Source: Planctomycetota bacterium (GTDB taxonomy: Bacteria; Planctomycetota; UBA8108). From it: a DNA stretch of 5,530 bases. The stretch covers positions 15,439-20,968 of the forward strand of contig PAOC01000126.1 in NCBI GenBank assembly GCA_002708465.1, read 5' to 3'. The translations under genes and the position numbers were made by a program. Below, in pieces: positions 1-5,530 of this stretch (position 1 is the stretch's first letter; every line of letters begins with the position of its first letter). Under the pieces are notes generated by a model that worked only from the letters and a program-made list of their open reading frames with translations, did no database searches and was not told the DNA's origin.

Positions 1-2
1 AG

Positions 3-71
3 CTCGGCTACCGGACCCGGGTGGATTATCTGGAGACCAGCGTCGATCTCGAATTATGGAGCGAAGAATAA
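3..71 (+). CDS. 3' end of an upstream gene in the baseplate operon (partial, unidentified)
   Basis: This frame is open from the window edge to a TAA at 69-71 and gives 22 residues (LGYRTRVDYLETSVDLELWS then EE). The hydrophobic/charged alternation looks like a genuine C-terminal beta-strand. The other two forward frames across this stretch give arginine- or serine-rich text typical of out-of-frame reading. The stop lies 2 nt before the preferred ATG of the gp25 gene, as expected for an operon. In related contractile clusters the gene before gp25 is often a spike/VgrG-like, LysM or PAAR protein, but the fragment is too short to assign to any of these. Confidence 0.55.
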   Translation, partial: LGYRTRVDYLETSVDLELWSEE

Positions 72-73
72 AG

Positions 74-442
74 ATGGTGGCCCGGGCCTCGGCGACAGAC
101 AAGTTTTTCGAGAATTGTGGCGGTCCTCTCGCGTCCGCTACGGCGATAGAAGAGCGACTGAGGCTTATTCTCGAGGTGCGTCCCGGCGAGAGGGCTCTGC
201 TTCCCTCCTTCGGCTGCAGGGTCCACGAGCTGCCGGCAATCGAGACAGAGCATGAGCGCCGGCTCGCCGAGGTTCTGATCGAGGAGGCTCTTCACGACTG
301 GGCTCCCTGGGCCGGCGTTCGCCGGGTATTGCTGCTGTCGGTAGAGCAAGAGCAGATCATCCTGAGGCTGACGGGCAGGTTTTCCGGGATGGAAATCAGT
401 TTTCAAAGGAGCGCGGAGCGGGACACGGTGGAAGGAAGATGA
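74..442 (+). CDS. gp25/GPW-family baseplate wedge protein of a contractile injection machine
   Basis: This is a small wedge protein expected to sit in the baseplate, where gp25 homologues connect the wedge to the first sheath layer and help start sheath assembly. Counting from the ATG at 74, the product has 122 residues, normal for the family. It shows the family core: a helix (IEERLRLILEVR, residues about 25-36), then PGERALLPSFGCRVHEL (about 37-53), an amphipathic helix (about 59-76), and beta-strands RRVLLLSV, QIILRLTG and MEISFQ. The GER and FGC motifs resemble phage and eCIS wedge proteins more than T6SS TssE. An in-frame ATG at 56 would add six residues, but it overlaps the preceding gene and has no Shine-Dalgarno. 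The ATG at 74 is preceded by a weak purine tract (GGAGCGAAG, 58-66) and follows the upstream stop by 2 nt. Its stop overlaps the start of the next gene. Confidence 0.85.
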   Translation: MVARASATDKFFENCGGPLASATAIEERLRLILEVRPGERALLPSFGCRVHELPAIETEHERRLAEVLIEEALHDWAPWAGVRRVLLLSVEQEQIILRLTGRFSGMEISFQRSAERDTVEGR

Positions 443-2787
443 TGAGCGACAGGAAAGCAGCGGACGTTTCGGACCGGAAGACAGCCAGGGAGCTGGAAGC
501 CCTTGATCGTCTCGATAGGGAGGCCGCGAGCCGGTTCCAGGACTGGAGCCAGCGGGGAGCTGATGACCCGGTGAGAGCCCTGCTGGAGAGCTTTGCGATG
601 GTGCTTGGCGAGCTGCAGGGTGAACTGGATGACAGCTCTGAGAGACTCCTGCCTCGCCTCCTCGCCGAGCTGGGGCATGAACCGCTGTGGTCTCGCCCCG
701 CGACATCGGCCATACGCCTTCACGCCGCGAGCGACCTGCCCACGGCGAGCAGAATTCCAGCGGGAACAGCGGTGACGGCCTCCCGGACGGACGCAGGGGA
801 GAGTCGGGTCTTCTTCGAGACTGTCGCGGATGCATGGCTCAGTCCCGCCAATCTGGAGTATGCCGTGGTGCTCGAGGGCGAGGAGACCAGGCTCCTTCCA
901 GTCGATGGAGAGGACCGTGCGCCGGCCAGGATTTTTGGTTCCGACAGGTTGAATCACCATCTGTATCTCGGCGATGCCGAGTGGGACGAGATTCGGCGCT
1001 ACAGCGCCGAGCTCGTGCTTGAATGGCCCGGCGCGCCCGGGGCTCTTCTCGATGGTGAGTGGGAATATTCAAGCGGAACTGGCTGGCGCCTGTTGCCGGT
1101 CGATTTCAGCCAGACCGTCAATCTCGCCGGCGACCCACTGGTCCGGATGCGCGTTCACGGCCCTCTTCCCGACATGACCAGCCGTGAGCTCGAAGGATTC
1201 GAGGCGCCCTGGATCCGTCTGCGCTTGCCGGCAGGGACTTCGGTTTCGATGGCGGCACCGACGCTTGTCTGTTCATTGAGAAGGGACAGGAAATCGAAAC
1301 AGAAGAGAGCGCTGGGGAGGCCTCCGGAACGGATCTTTCTGCGTTCGGGAAACTCCTGGCAGGACCACTCGTTCATCCCGGATGGAGGGATCGAGCTTGC
1401 CGGCCTGGCCAGCCATTCCCGGCCGGCGGTCTACCTCGGCTGGGATCGTCCGGAAGCCGCCAGCCTCTACTGGCAGGCGGCGGGAGGGACGTCCGGGTCG
1501 GCGGCAGAGCAGCCTCGGCTGGAGTGGGAATTTTCAGCAGAGGATTCTTTCCGCCAGCTGGCGGTGGCTGATGGGACGGAGGCATTTACTCGCAGCGGAA
1601 CCATCTCCTGGGAAGGGCAGGGAGCGTGGCAGCGCCGACGGCTCTTCGGCCGTGAGCTCTACTGGGTACGGGCAGGCTGGGCGGGAGGATTGTACCAGGC
1701 GCCGGTTTTCGTTGAAGGCCTGGTGCCCTGCGGGGTTGAGGTTATCGAGGGACATGCGGTCGGCCAGCAGCCGGCGATGCTTCATTTCAGCGAGTCGGCG
1801 GCGATGCTGCCGCCTCATCCGGACGGTGATTTTGAGCCCTTCACGAGCCTCTGCCTTTCACTTCCTTCCAGTGGAGGTCGAGCGGCATGGAAGACGCTGC
1901 GGGCGCAGTCCGGCTCCGGTGTTCCGGAGCCGGGCCGCTTCCGCCTGCGAAGGCGAGCCGATGGCTGCGTCGAGGTCGTGGTCGGTGAAGAGCTCCAGGG
2001 GCCGGTGAAGGCCAGGATCGAGGGTCTGCGAGCCGGCATCGGCCGGGCTGGAGCGAATACCGCCGGCCGCCTCGATGTGCTTGAATACGAAGCGGCTGGT
2101 CTCGAAAGCATTTCCCACCCGGTTGCGATCCTGGGAGGTTGCGGGGCTGAATCTGCGGCAGGTTTCCAGCGTCGCCTTGCGGCGGAGAACTCGATCGGTC
2201 CCGCGGTGGTGAGCGGAGCCGATTATCGGGATCTGCTGCGGGCCCTCGACCCCGGGCTTTCCCGTATCGAGGTGGTACCCCATCCGCTTCGTCCTGCCGA
2301 GGTCTGGGTTGTCGTCTGGGGAGCGGGCTGCGAACATTCCGATGCCCAGCGTCTCAGGAAGCTCGAACACTGTCTGCAGCAACGGGCGCCTCTGGGTACA
2401 ATCGTTCATGTTGTTGAGCCGCTCAGACTTCCCTTCACCCTGACCCTGGGCCTGTCCGGCGGAGAATGGCCTCGTGGGCAGAAGGATGAACTGGCGGCTT
2501 CGCTGTCGGAAGTTCTTGAGAAAGATCTCGATCCGCTGACCGGGGGAGCCTCCGGTGACGGAGCCGCGCTGGTTACGGAGCTCTCGGCTGGCGATTTCCA
2601 GGCCCGGGCTGCGGCTGCGGTTTCCTGCGCGGCTGTCACCGCCGAATGGGCCTTGAGGATTGACTCAACCCTCGCCGACGGAGCCTCCCTGGAGCTTCCA
2701 ATCGGTCTTCCCGTGCTGGACTCGGTTACCATTGAGATGCGCCTGGGCGAGAGGTCGGCCGTTGTGATGGAGGAGGGCATCCGATGA
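439..2787 (+). CDS. Large baseplate protein: TssF-like N-terminus, gpJ/gp6-like C-terminus
   Basis: Probably the main wedge component of a contractile baseplate, equivalent to T4 gp6, P2 gpJ, T6SS TssF or eCIS Afp11/Cis11. Residues are numbered from the ATG at 439, giving 782 aa. Residues about 40-150 (DDPVRALLESFAMVLGELQ, then PRLLAELG, RIPAGT and FFETV) follow the TssF pattern 'DP.V.RLLE.FA ... IP.GT ... F.T'. Residues 175-275 and 331-425 look like two copies of one beta-module ([LV]YLG, EWE[YF], L.V.D.T, W[IV]R, AP). They are separated by a basic stretch (RRDRKSKQKR, 281-290). Residues about 565-782 resemble baseplate J: ESAAGFQRRLA, V.GADYRDLLRALDP.LSRIEV, VWVVVWG, the rearranged 'L...AP.GT.V.V..P' segment, and EKDLDPLTGG. 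No signal peptide or membrane segment is seen. Starts at 439 and 442 are adjacent; the AGGA at 433-436 is better spaced for 442. The gene overlaps both neighbours by a few bases. The family call is strong; the exact subfamily is not settled. Confidence 0.8.
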   Translation: MMSDRKAADVSDRKTARELEALDRLDREAASRFQDWSQRGADDPVRALLESFAMVLGELQGELDDSSERLLPRLLAELGHEPLWSRPATSAIRLHAASDLPTASRIPAGTAVTASRTDAGESRVFFETVADAWLSPANLEYAVVLEGEETRLLPVDGEDRAPARIFGSDRLNHHLYLGDAEWDEIRRYSAELVLEWPGAPGALLDGEWEYSSGTGWRLLPVDFSQTVNLAGDPLVRMRVHGPLPDMTSRELEGFEAPWIRLRLPAGTSVSMAAPTLVCSLRRDRKSKQKRALGRPPERIFLRSGNSWQDHSFIPDGGIELAGLASHSRPAVYLGWDRPEAASLYWQAAGGTSGSAAEQPRLEWEFSAEDSFRQLAVADGTEAFTRSGTISWEGQGAWQRRRLFGRELYWVRAGWAGGLYQAPVFVEGLVPCGVEVIEGHAVGQQPAMLHFSESAAMLPPHPDGDFEPFTSLCLSLPSSGGRAAWKTLRAQSGSGVPEPGRFRLRRRADGCVEVVVGEELQGPVKARIEGLRAGIGRAGANTAGRLDVLEYEAAGLESISHPVAILGGCGAESAAGFQRRLAAENSIGPAVVSGADYRDLLRALDPGLSRIEVVPHPLRPAEVWVVVWGAGCEHSDAQRLRKLEHCLQQRAPLGTIVHVVEPLRLPFTLTLGLSGGEWPRGQKDELAASLSEVLEKDLDPLTGGASGDGAALVTELSAGDFQARAAAAVSCAAVTAEWALRIDSTLADGASLELPIGLPVLDSVTIEMRLGERSAVVMEEGIR
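1908..1935 (+). repeat. Perfect 10-bp inverted repeat inside the baseplate gene
   Basis: CCGGCTCCGG (1910-1919) and CCGGAGCCGG (1924-1933) are exact reverse complements separated by TGTT. In RNA the stem could extend by a U-G and a G-C pair (1908-1909 with 1934-1935). The sequence encodes a flexible SGSGVPEPG stretch (residues about 491-499) between the second beta-module and the gpJ-like domain. There is no T-tract after it, so it is not an intrinsic terminator. It may be a compositional by-product of Gly/Pro/Ser codons in GC-rich DNA. Confidence 0.7.
2771..2776 (+). promoter_or_regulatory. Ribosome binding site for the 177-residue protein
   Basis: A full-consensus AGGAGG lies 7 nt before the ATG at 2784, inside the end of the preceding gene. 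It supports this start, where ATGA overlaps the upstream TGA, and suggests translation is initiated strongly as well as coupled. Confidence 0.8.
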
Positions 2788-3317
2788 TTCAACGGCTGGA
2801 GACCGGACGCCTGCAATTGAGGGAGCACCTCTCTCCCGCGTACCATCGGGCCGGCGGAGAGCCCCTCGAGCTTTGCCTGCGGACCGCACAGAGCCTGGTC
2901 GATGAGCTGGGGACGTTGCTTCGCGGCGAAGGAAGGGGAGATGAGCGCTATCGGGAGCTCCTCGCTGAGGCTTCCATGCTGACAGGCGTCTCAGGAGGAG
3001 GGGCCGTTACAGTTCCCGGATTGGTTTCCCTTCTCTCGCGAAGCCTGCCCGGGGTAGAAATCTGGCCGGGAATCGGACTCGCCCGGGTTTCCAGTCGAAG
3101 GGTGAGATTCAAGGGGCCTGCGCCGAGGGGAGGCCTCGTCCTCGCCTGGCCTCGGTCCCGGCTAGGAGAGAGCCCGGCGTGCGAGCCTCTCGTCCCGGAG
3201 CTTCTTCCTCCCGGGGTGCAGGCTCAGGCGGTGATTCTTGACCAGGAACTCGAGACCGCAGTTCCCCTCGTCGGGCAGGTTCTCAAGGCCGAACTTTTCT
3301 GGGAGGGGCAAGGGTGA
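2784..3317 (+). CDS. Last gene of the baseplate operon; possible gpI/gp7/TssG-like small baseplate protein
   Basis: The product has 177 residues and no signal peptide or transmembrane helix, so it is probably a cytoplasmic structural component. The start is fixed by an AGGAGG 7 nt upstream and an ATGA overlap with the large baseplate gene. Visible features are a helical N-terminal half (about 25-90) with DERYRELLAEASMLTGVSGG followed by VPGLVSLLSRSLPGVEIWPG. This resembles the 'R.ll.eA..l...GT..gL...l....G' layout of P2 gpI-like tail proteins. A Pro/Arg-rich middle follows (about 110-145), and the end is beta-rich (QAVILDQELETAVPLVGQV, then LKAELFWEG). In related clusters the gene after gpJ/TssF encodes gpI, gp7/Afp12 or TssG; this protein has the length of gpI and is much shorter than Afp12. 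The family assignment is tentative and rests mainly on position. It is followed by a strong terminator, so it ends the operon. Confidence 0.7.
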   Translation: MIQRLETGRLQLREHLSPAYHRAGGEPLELCLRTAQSLVDELGTLLRGEGRGDERYRELLAEASMLTGVSGGGAVTVPGLVSLLSRSLPGVEIWPGIGLARVSSRRVRFKGPAPRGGLVLAWPRSRLGESPACEPLVPELLPPGVQAQAVILDQELETAVPLVGQVLKAELFWEGQG

Positions 3318-3324
3318 TGTGGTT

Positions 3325-3348
3325 GGCGGGTTGATGAAAAAACCCGCC
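3325..3348 (+). other. Alternative hairpin competing with the terminator
   Basis: GGCGGGTT (3325-3332) and AACCCGCC (3341-3348) are perfect 8-bp reverse complements around the 8-nt loop GATGAAAA. The second arm is also part of the 5' arm of the terminator stem, so the two structures cannot form together. On the plus-strand transcript this hairpin forms first. Whether it has any regulatory role is unknown. Confidence 0.5.
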
Positions 3349-3386
3349 CCGGAGAGCTGCTCCCCGGGCCGGGTTTTTGTTCATCA
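3332..3386. terminator. Bidirectional rho-independent terminator between convergent genes
   Basis: The 5' arm GATGAAAAAACCCGCCCCGG (3333-3352) pairs with the 3' arm (3364-3385, CCGGGCCGGGTTTTTG then TTCATC). There is one C-C mismatch and a single-base bulge, around the loop AGAGCTGCTCC. The stem can close with T3332 and A3386. The GC-rich core is flanked by an A-run on one side and TTTTT on the other, so both strands present a stem followed by U residues. It lies 15 nt past the stop at 3317 and 18 nt past the stop of the convergent gene at 3404, and would end both transcripts. Confidence 0.9.
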
Positions 3387-3403
3387 GAGATAAGCGGAAC
3401 TGT

Positions 3404-5443
3404 CTAATTGCCCCTGCCTGGCTGGGAACAGGAAGGATTGCCCTCTTCGCAGCCGAGGCCAAAGCTGGGTATTCCCGGCTCAAAGGTTTCGCAGGTTGGA
3501 TTCGGTCCATCCCAGTTTACTGGAGGTATTCCTCCGAGGAAGAGGAACTGTAACAGCTGGACCGAATCGGTCAGCATTGCGCGCCCATCTCCATCTGTAT
3601 CACAGGCGGCCAAACAGTTCGGAACCTCGCCGCCGGTAAAAAGGAAATTCAGCAGGTAGACGGCATCGGAAAGCTGCGGATTGGTATTTCCGTTTCTGCA
3701 AATGGAGCGGACAAAGTAAATCGGGCCGACAGGCCCTCCCGTGTCGCAGACATCACCCAGCCCGTCTTCATCTGCATCTGCCTGGTCGGGGTTGGCGGCG
3801 GCGATGCAATTGTCGCATTCGTCGCCGATTCCATCGTCATCTCCGTCTTCCTGGGCGGAGTTCGGAGCCTCCGGGCAGTTATCCAGATTGTCGAGTACGC
3901 CGTCTTCATCGGAGTCGACCGCCTCGGTGCAGAGGATTCTTTCTGAGCCGTAGCAGCCGTTTTCCATATAGCTGAAGAACTGGAGGACCACCCGGTCTCC
4001 GGCGGCCGTCCCTTCGATTGTCGCCTCCTCGACCCTTTGTCCCGTGATGCTCTGGACGTAGACAGGCTCCAGTTCTCCTGCCGGAAGCAGGTAGACGTCA
4101 AGGGAGTAGTAGGGGACATCATTGGTCCAATTGGCGGTGGTCCTTCCTCCATCTGCAGGATCGAAAGAACACGTAGCCTCTCCTGCGATCGGGTTGGTGT
4201 AGGGCGACTCTGGAAGAACGGTGATCGCAAGTTCGGTGAATTCGCTGGCCCCATCCGGATCCGCGCAGACACCCTGTATTCCGATTGAAAAGGCGCCCAT
4301 CGGAAAACCCGTGATGCTTACGCCCGTGACGTCGCCCCGGGCCTCATCGAATGGCAAGGTGACCGGCGCCGGCGGGAGAATCACATCATTTATCCGGATG
4401 TTGATGCCTACAGCGTAGGTGGCTTCCATGCCGGCCCAGTTGGCGCGGAGCTCTCCAAGTCCGGCGGCTCCGCCATAGTTGCTCTGGCACACATCGAGGG
4501 CTGCGACGGGGTTGCATTGGTCAGCGCAGGTTAGAACGCAGCAAGGACCCTCGGTCGTGCAGCCGAGATAGAAAATGTTGCCGGCGGCATCAGGTGGTGT
4601 CCAGGACCCCTGCAGGTTGATGCAGTATTCTCCCGATTCTACACCTCCGAAAATGATGCCGGGAGGAAGGGTCTCGGCGACCATGGCATCGTTGATAAAT
4701 ACCAGGTAGGTCGAAGCGCCTGCGTTGGCTCCGAAGGTTACGACCAGTTCGCAGTTACCGTCCTCACCGATCTCACGCTGGGTGCATTGAATGTTGTTGA
4801 TGTCGACAGGGTTGTCGGGAAAAGGAGGCGCGTCATAGACTGTAAAAGTGAGCTCCTCAAGAGTGCCGTTGTTGAGTTCCTCGATCCGGATGACATGTTC
4901 GCCAGGCTCAAGGCCTACCAGGTTGAGACCGTTGATGTCGGGCCCCGCTCCATCATCGAGTATATCCTGGAGGATACCTGCTATTGGATCGCCGAATTGT
5001 TCATCATCTACGAACACCAGGACACCCTCGGAATTCGCAGGACTGGTCTCAGTCCAGCGCAGACCGATGACATTGCAGGGCTCGCCGCCGCAATCCTCTC
5101 TGAAGAGTACCGCCTCGGCATCTTCGCAGGCGGAGCCCGAATAATAGAATTGCACGGCGAAAAGCTCAGACACGTCCGCGCCGCCGCCATCTCCTCTCCC
5201 TTCCTCCATAGCGAGAAAGACCTTGCGCTGCTTAGCGGTAAGGGTCGTCAAGGTGAGTGATGGGCTCCGGGCCAGCACTTTCGGGCCGGGAGGCGCAAGG
5301 CGATACCTGGTTGATGGGGCGAACTGTTGAAAGCCGAAGCCCTCCGTTGTTCGGTCCTGAGCCTCAAGGAAAGAGGCCGTTGAGCAGAAGAGGAACGCAA
5401 AAATCAGAAGAGAAAAAAGCAAAAGATGGTATCCAACCCTCAT
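3404..5443 (-). CDS. Secreted modular protein with TSP type-3 repeats and a dockerin-like C-terminus
   Basis: A 679-residue exported protein, probably on the cell surface or extracellular; no enzymatic motif is seen. Residues 1 to about 28 form a signal peptide (MRVGYH, hydrophobic LLLFSLLIFAFLF, then an A-x-A-like site near FLEA/QD). Residues about 30-205 include a low-complexity GRGDGGGAD stretch and a domain with GLEPGEHVIRIEEL. Residues about 211-505 hold three similar beta-sandwich-like modules, each opening with NP[VI] and a Cys (211, 311, 417); the 122-203 region may be a fourth. Residues 510-567 are a thrombospondin type-3 calcium segment with three D.D.DG loops and Cys at 523, 543, 546 and 566. 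Residues about 575-665 form a two-part dockerin-like module, LSDAVYLLNFLFTGG and DTDGDGRAMLTDSVQLLQFL, then a Cys-bounded tail ending FGLGC. The protein has about 27 cysteines, which points to disulphides outside the cytoplasm. The start is supported by AGGAG 6 nt upstream. The gene is less GC-rich than the operon. It is convergent with the baseplate genes, so co-transcription is excluded. Confidence 0.9.
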   Translation of the reverse strand: MRVGYHLLLFSLLIFAFLFCSTASFLEAQDRTTEGFGFQQFAPSTRYRLAPPGPKVLARSPSLTLTTLTAKQRKVFLAMEEGRGDGGGADVSELFAVQFYYSGSACEDAEAVLFREDCGGEPCNVIGLRWTETSPANSEGVLVFVDDEQFGDPIAGILQDILDDGAGPDINGLNLVGLEPGEHVIRIEELNNGTLEELTFTVYDAPPFPDNPVDINNIQCTQREIGEDGNCELVVTFGANAGASTYLVFINDAMVAETLPPGIIFGGVESGEYCINLQGSWTPPDAAGNIFYLGCTTEGPCCVLTCADQCNPVAALDVCQSNYGGAAGLGELRANWAGMEATYAVGINIRINDVILPPAPVTLPFDEARGDVTGVSITGFPMGAFSIGIQGVCADPDGASEFTELAITVLPESPYTNPIAGEATCSFDPADGGRTTANWTNDVPYYSLDVYLLPAGELEPVYVQSITGQRVEEATIEGTAAGDRVVLQFFSYMENGCYGSERILCTEAVDSDEDGVLDNLDNCPEAPNSAQEDGDDDGIGDECDNCIAAANPDQADADEDGLGDVCDTGGPVGPIYFVRSICRNGNTNPQLSDAVYLLNFLFTGGEVPNCLAACDTDGDGRAMLTDSVQLLQFLFLGGIPPVNWDGPNPTCETFEPGIPSFGLGCEEGNPSCSQPGRGN
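3449..3721 (-). other. Dockerin-like C-terminal module (protein residues 575-665)
   Basis: Two EF-hand-like halves are visible. The second keeps the calcium loop (DTDGDGRAMLTD, residues 615-626). In the first, the expected D.N.DG......D loop reads CRNGNTNPQLSD (582-593), with most acidic ligands lost. Both halves keep the [ND]FLF.GG-type helix end. Paired modules of this form recur at the C-termini of exported planctomycetal proteins, where they are thought to act in attachment or sorting; that role is inferred here. Confidence 0.7.
3743..3916 (-). other. Thrombospondin type-3 calcium-binding repeats (residues 510-567)
   Basis: The segment contains DSDEDGVLDNLDNCPEAPNS followed by two further D.D.DG.GD.CD units. 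The acidic loop spacing and the Cys after each unit match the TSP3 family, which binds many calcium ions in an extended wire. This probably makes a rigid calcium-dependent stalk between the beta-modules and the C-terminal module. Confidence 0.9.
3929..4813 (-). repeat. Divergent protein-level beta-module repeats (residues 211-505)
   Basis: Three segments each begin NP[VI], with a Cys 7 to 9 residues after the Asn (NPVDINNIQC, NPVAALDVC, NPIAGEATC). Each continues with a G-rich turn, a beta pattern of the kind TFGANAGASTYLVFIND / NWAGMEATYAVGINIRIND / NWTNDVPYYSLDVYLL, a Pro-containing loop and a later Cys. This resembles fibronectin type-III-like sandwiches, but the identity of the fold is an inference. 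Divergence at DNA level is high, so these are ancient duplications. Confidence 0.55.
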
Positions 5444-5530
5444 GCCTGACTCCTATCTATAAAAAATCCCACATGGTTGCCCGAAGGAAGTGCAGCTACG
5501 CTTTTTGCGTTGAAGAACCCTACCAGCCCC
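5444..5530 (-). promoter_or_regulatory. Leader region of the secreted-protein gene with ribosome binding site
   Basis: Reading the minus strand, TAGGAG (5450-5455) precedes the ATG by 6 nt and fixes the start. Further upstream is an AT-rich run (5455-5466). No convincing -35/-10 pair was found and no coding frame is supported across these 87 bases, so the promoter may lie beyond the window edge. Confidence 0.6.

Noticed and set aside
26..835. Long minus-strand open frame (269 aa) over the gp25 and baseplate genes
   Set aside because: The text is rich in Pro, Arg and Ser with no recognisable domain, and it lies antisense to well-supported coding sequence. It is typical of GC-rich shadow frames; the same applies to minus-strand 403-960 and 1858-2409 and plus-strand 1382-2008.
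5189..5197. RGD tripeptide (residues 83-85) of the secreted protein as an adhesion motif
   Set aside because: It sits in a short low-complexity Gly/Asp run, and RGD carries no special meaning in a bacterial protein without other evidence.
4787..5260. Plus-strand open frame (157 aa) antisense to the secreted protein
   Set aside because: It has no ribosome binding site in good position and no domain pattern. The opposite strand encodes a coherent exported protein with repeats and conserved Cys.
5384..5386. Cys20 of the secreted protein as a lipoprotein cleavage site
   Set aside because: The preceding residues are FLF, not a lipobox with small residues at -1; a signal peptidase I site near residue 28 fits better.
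5456..5461. TATAGA on the minus strand as a -10 box
   Set aside because: It would place the transcription start within the ribosome binding site, and there is no -35-like hexamer about 17 bp upstream.
5498..5510. ACGC-TTTTT-GCGT inverted repeat
   Set aside because: A stem of only 4 bp with a T-rich loop; it is expected by chance and not followed by a terminator tract.

Overview
The window appears to come from a GC-rich environmental bacterium. A Planctomycetota-like lineage is suggested by the C-terminal module of the minus-strand gene: paired segments of the type '[ST]DAVYLLNFLF.GG ... DTDGDG....DSVQLLQFLFLGG' followed by a Cys-bounded tail, which I associate with secreted planctomycetal proteins. 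This taxonomic call is an inference from one protein's style, not a phylogenetic result.

Positions 1-3317 (plus strand) hold the 3' end of a tightly packed operon for the baseplate of a phage-tail-like contractile machine. The order is: the last 22 codons of an unidentified gene (3-71), a gp25/GPW-family wedge protein (about 74-442), a large baseplate protein (439-2787) with a TssF-like N-terminus, two internal beta-modules and a gpJ/gp6-like C-terminus, and a 177-residue protein of uncertain family (2784-3317). Adjacent genes overlap (ATGATGA and ATGA junctions), so their translation is probably coupled. The gp25 homologue carries the 'PGER' and 'FGC' signature of phage and extracellular-injection-system wedge proteins rather than the TssE form. 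An extracellular contractile injection system (eCIS) or tailocin-like particle is therefore more likely than a canonical type VI secretion system. Sheath, tube, spike and ATPase genes would lie upstream and are not visible here.

Positions 3318-3403 separate the operon from a convergent gene. They contain a strong, nearly symmetric hairpin flanked by A and T tracts, which should work as a bidirectional rho-independent terminator. A second, mutually exclusive hairpin shares its 5' arm.

Positions 3404-5443 (minus strand) encode a 679-residue secreted, cysteine-rich, modular protein. It has a signal peptide, an N-terminal region of unknown fold, three or four beta-sandwich-like repeats, a thrombospondin type-3 calcium-binding segment and a degenerate dockerin-like C-terminus. 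It has its own ribosome-binding site and shows no direct functional link to the baseplate operon. It is visibly less GC-rich than the operon. Positions 5444-5530 are its upstream leader, in which I could not assign a promoter with confidence.
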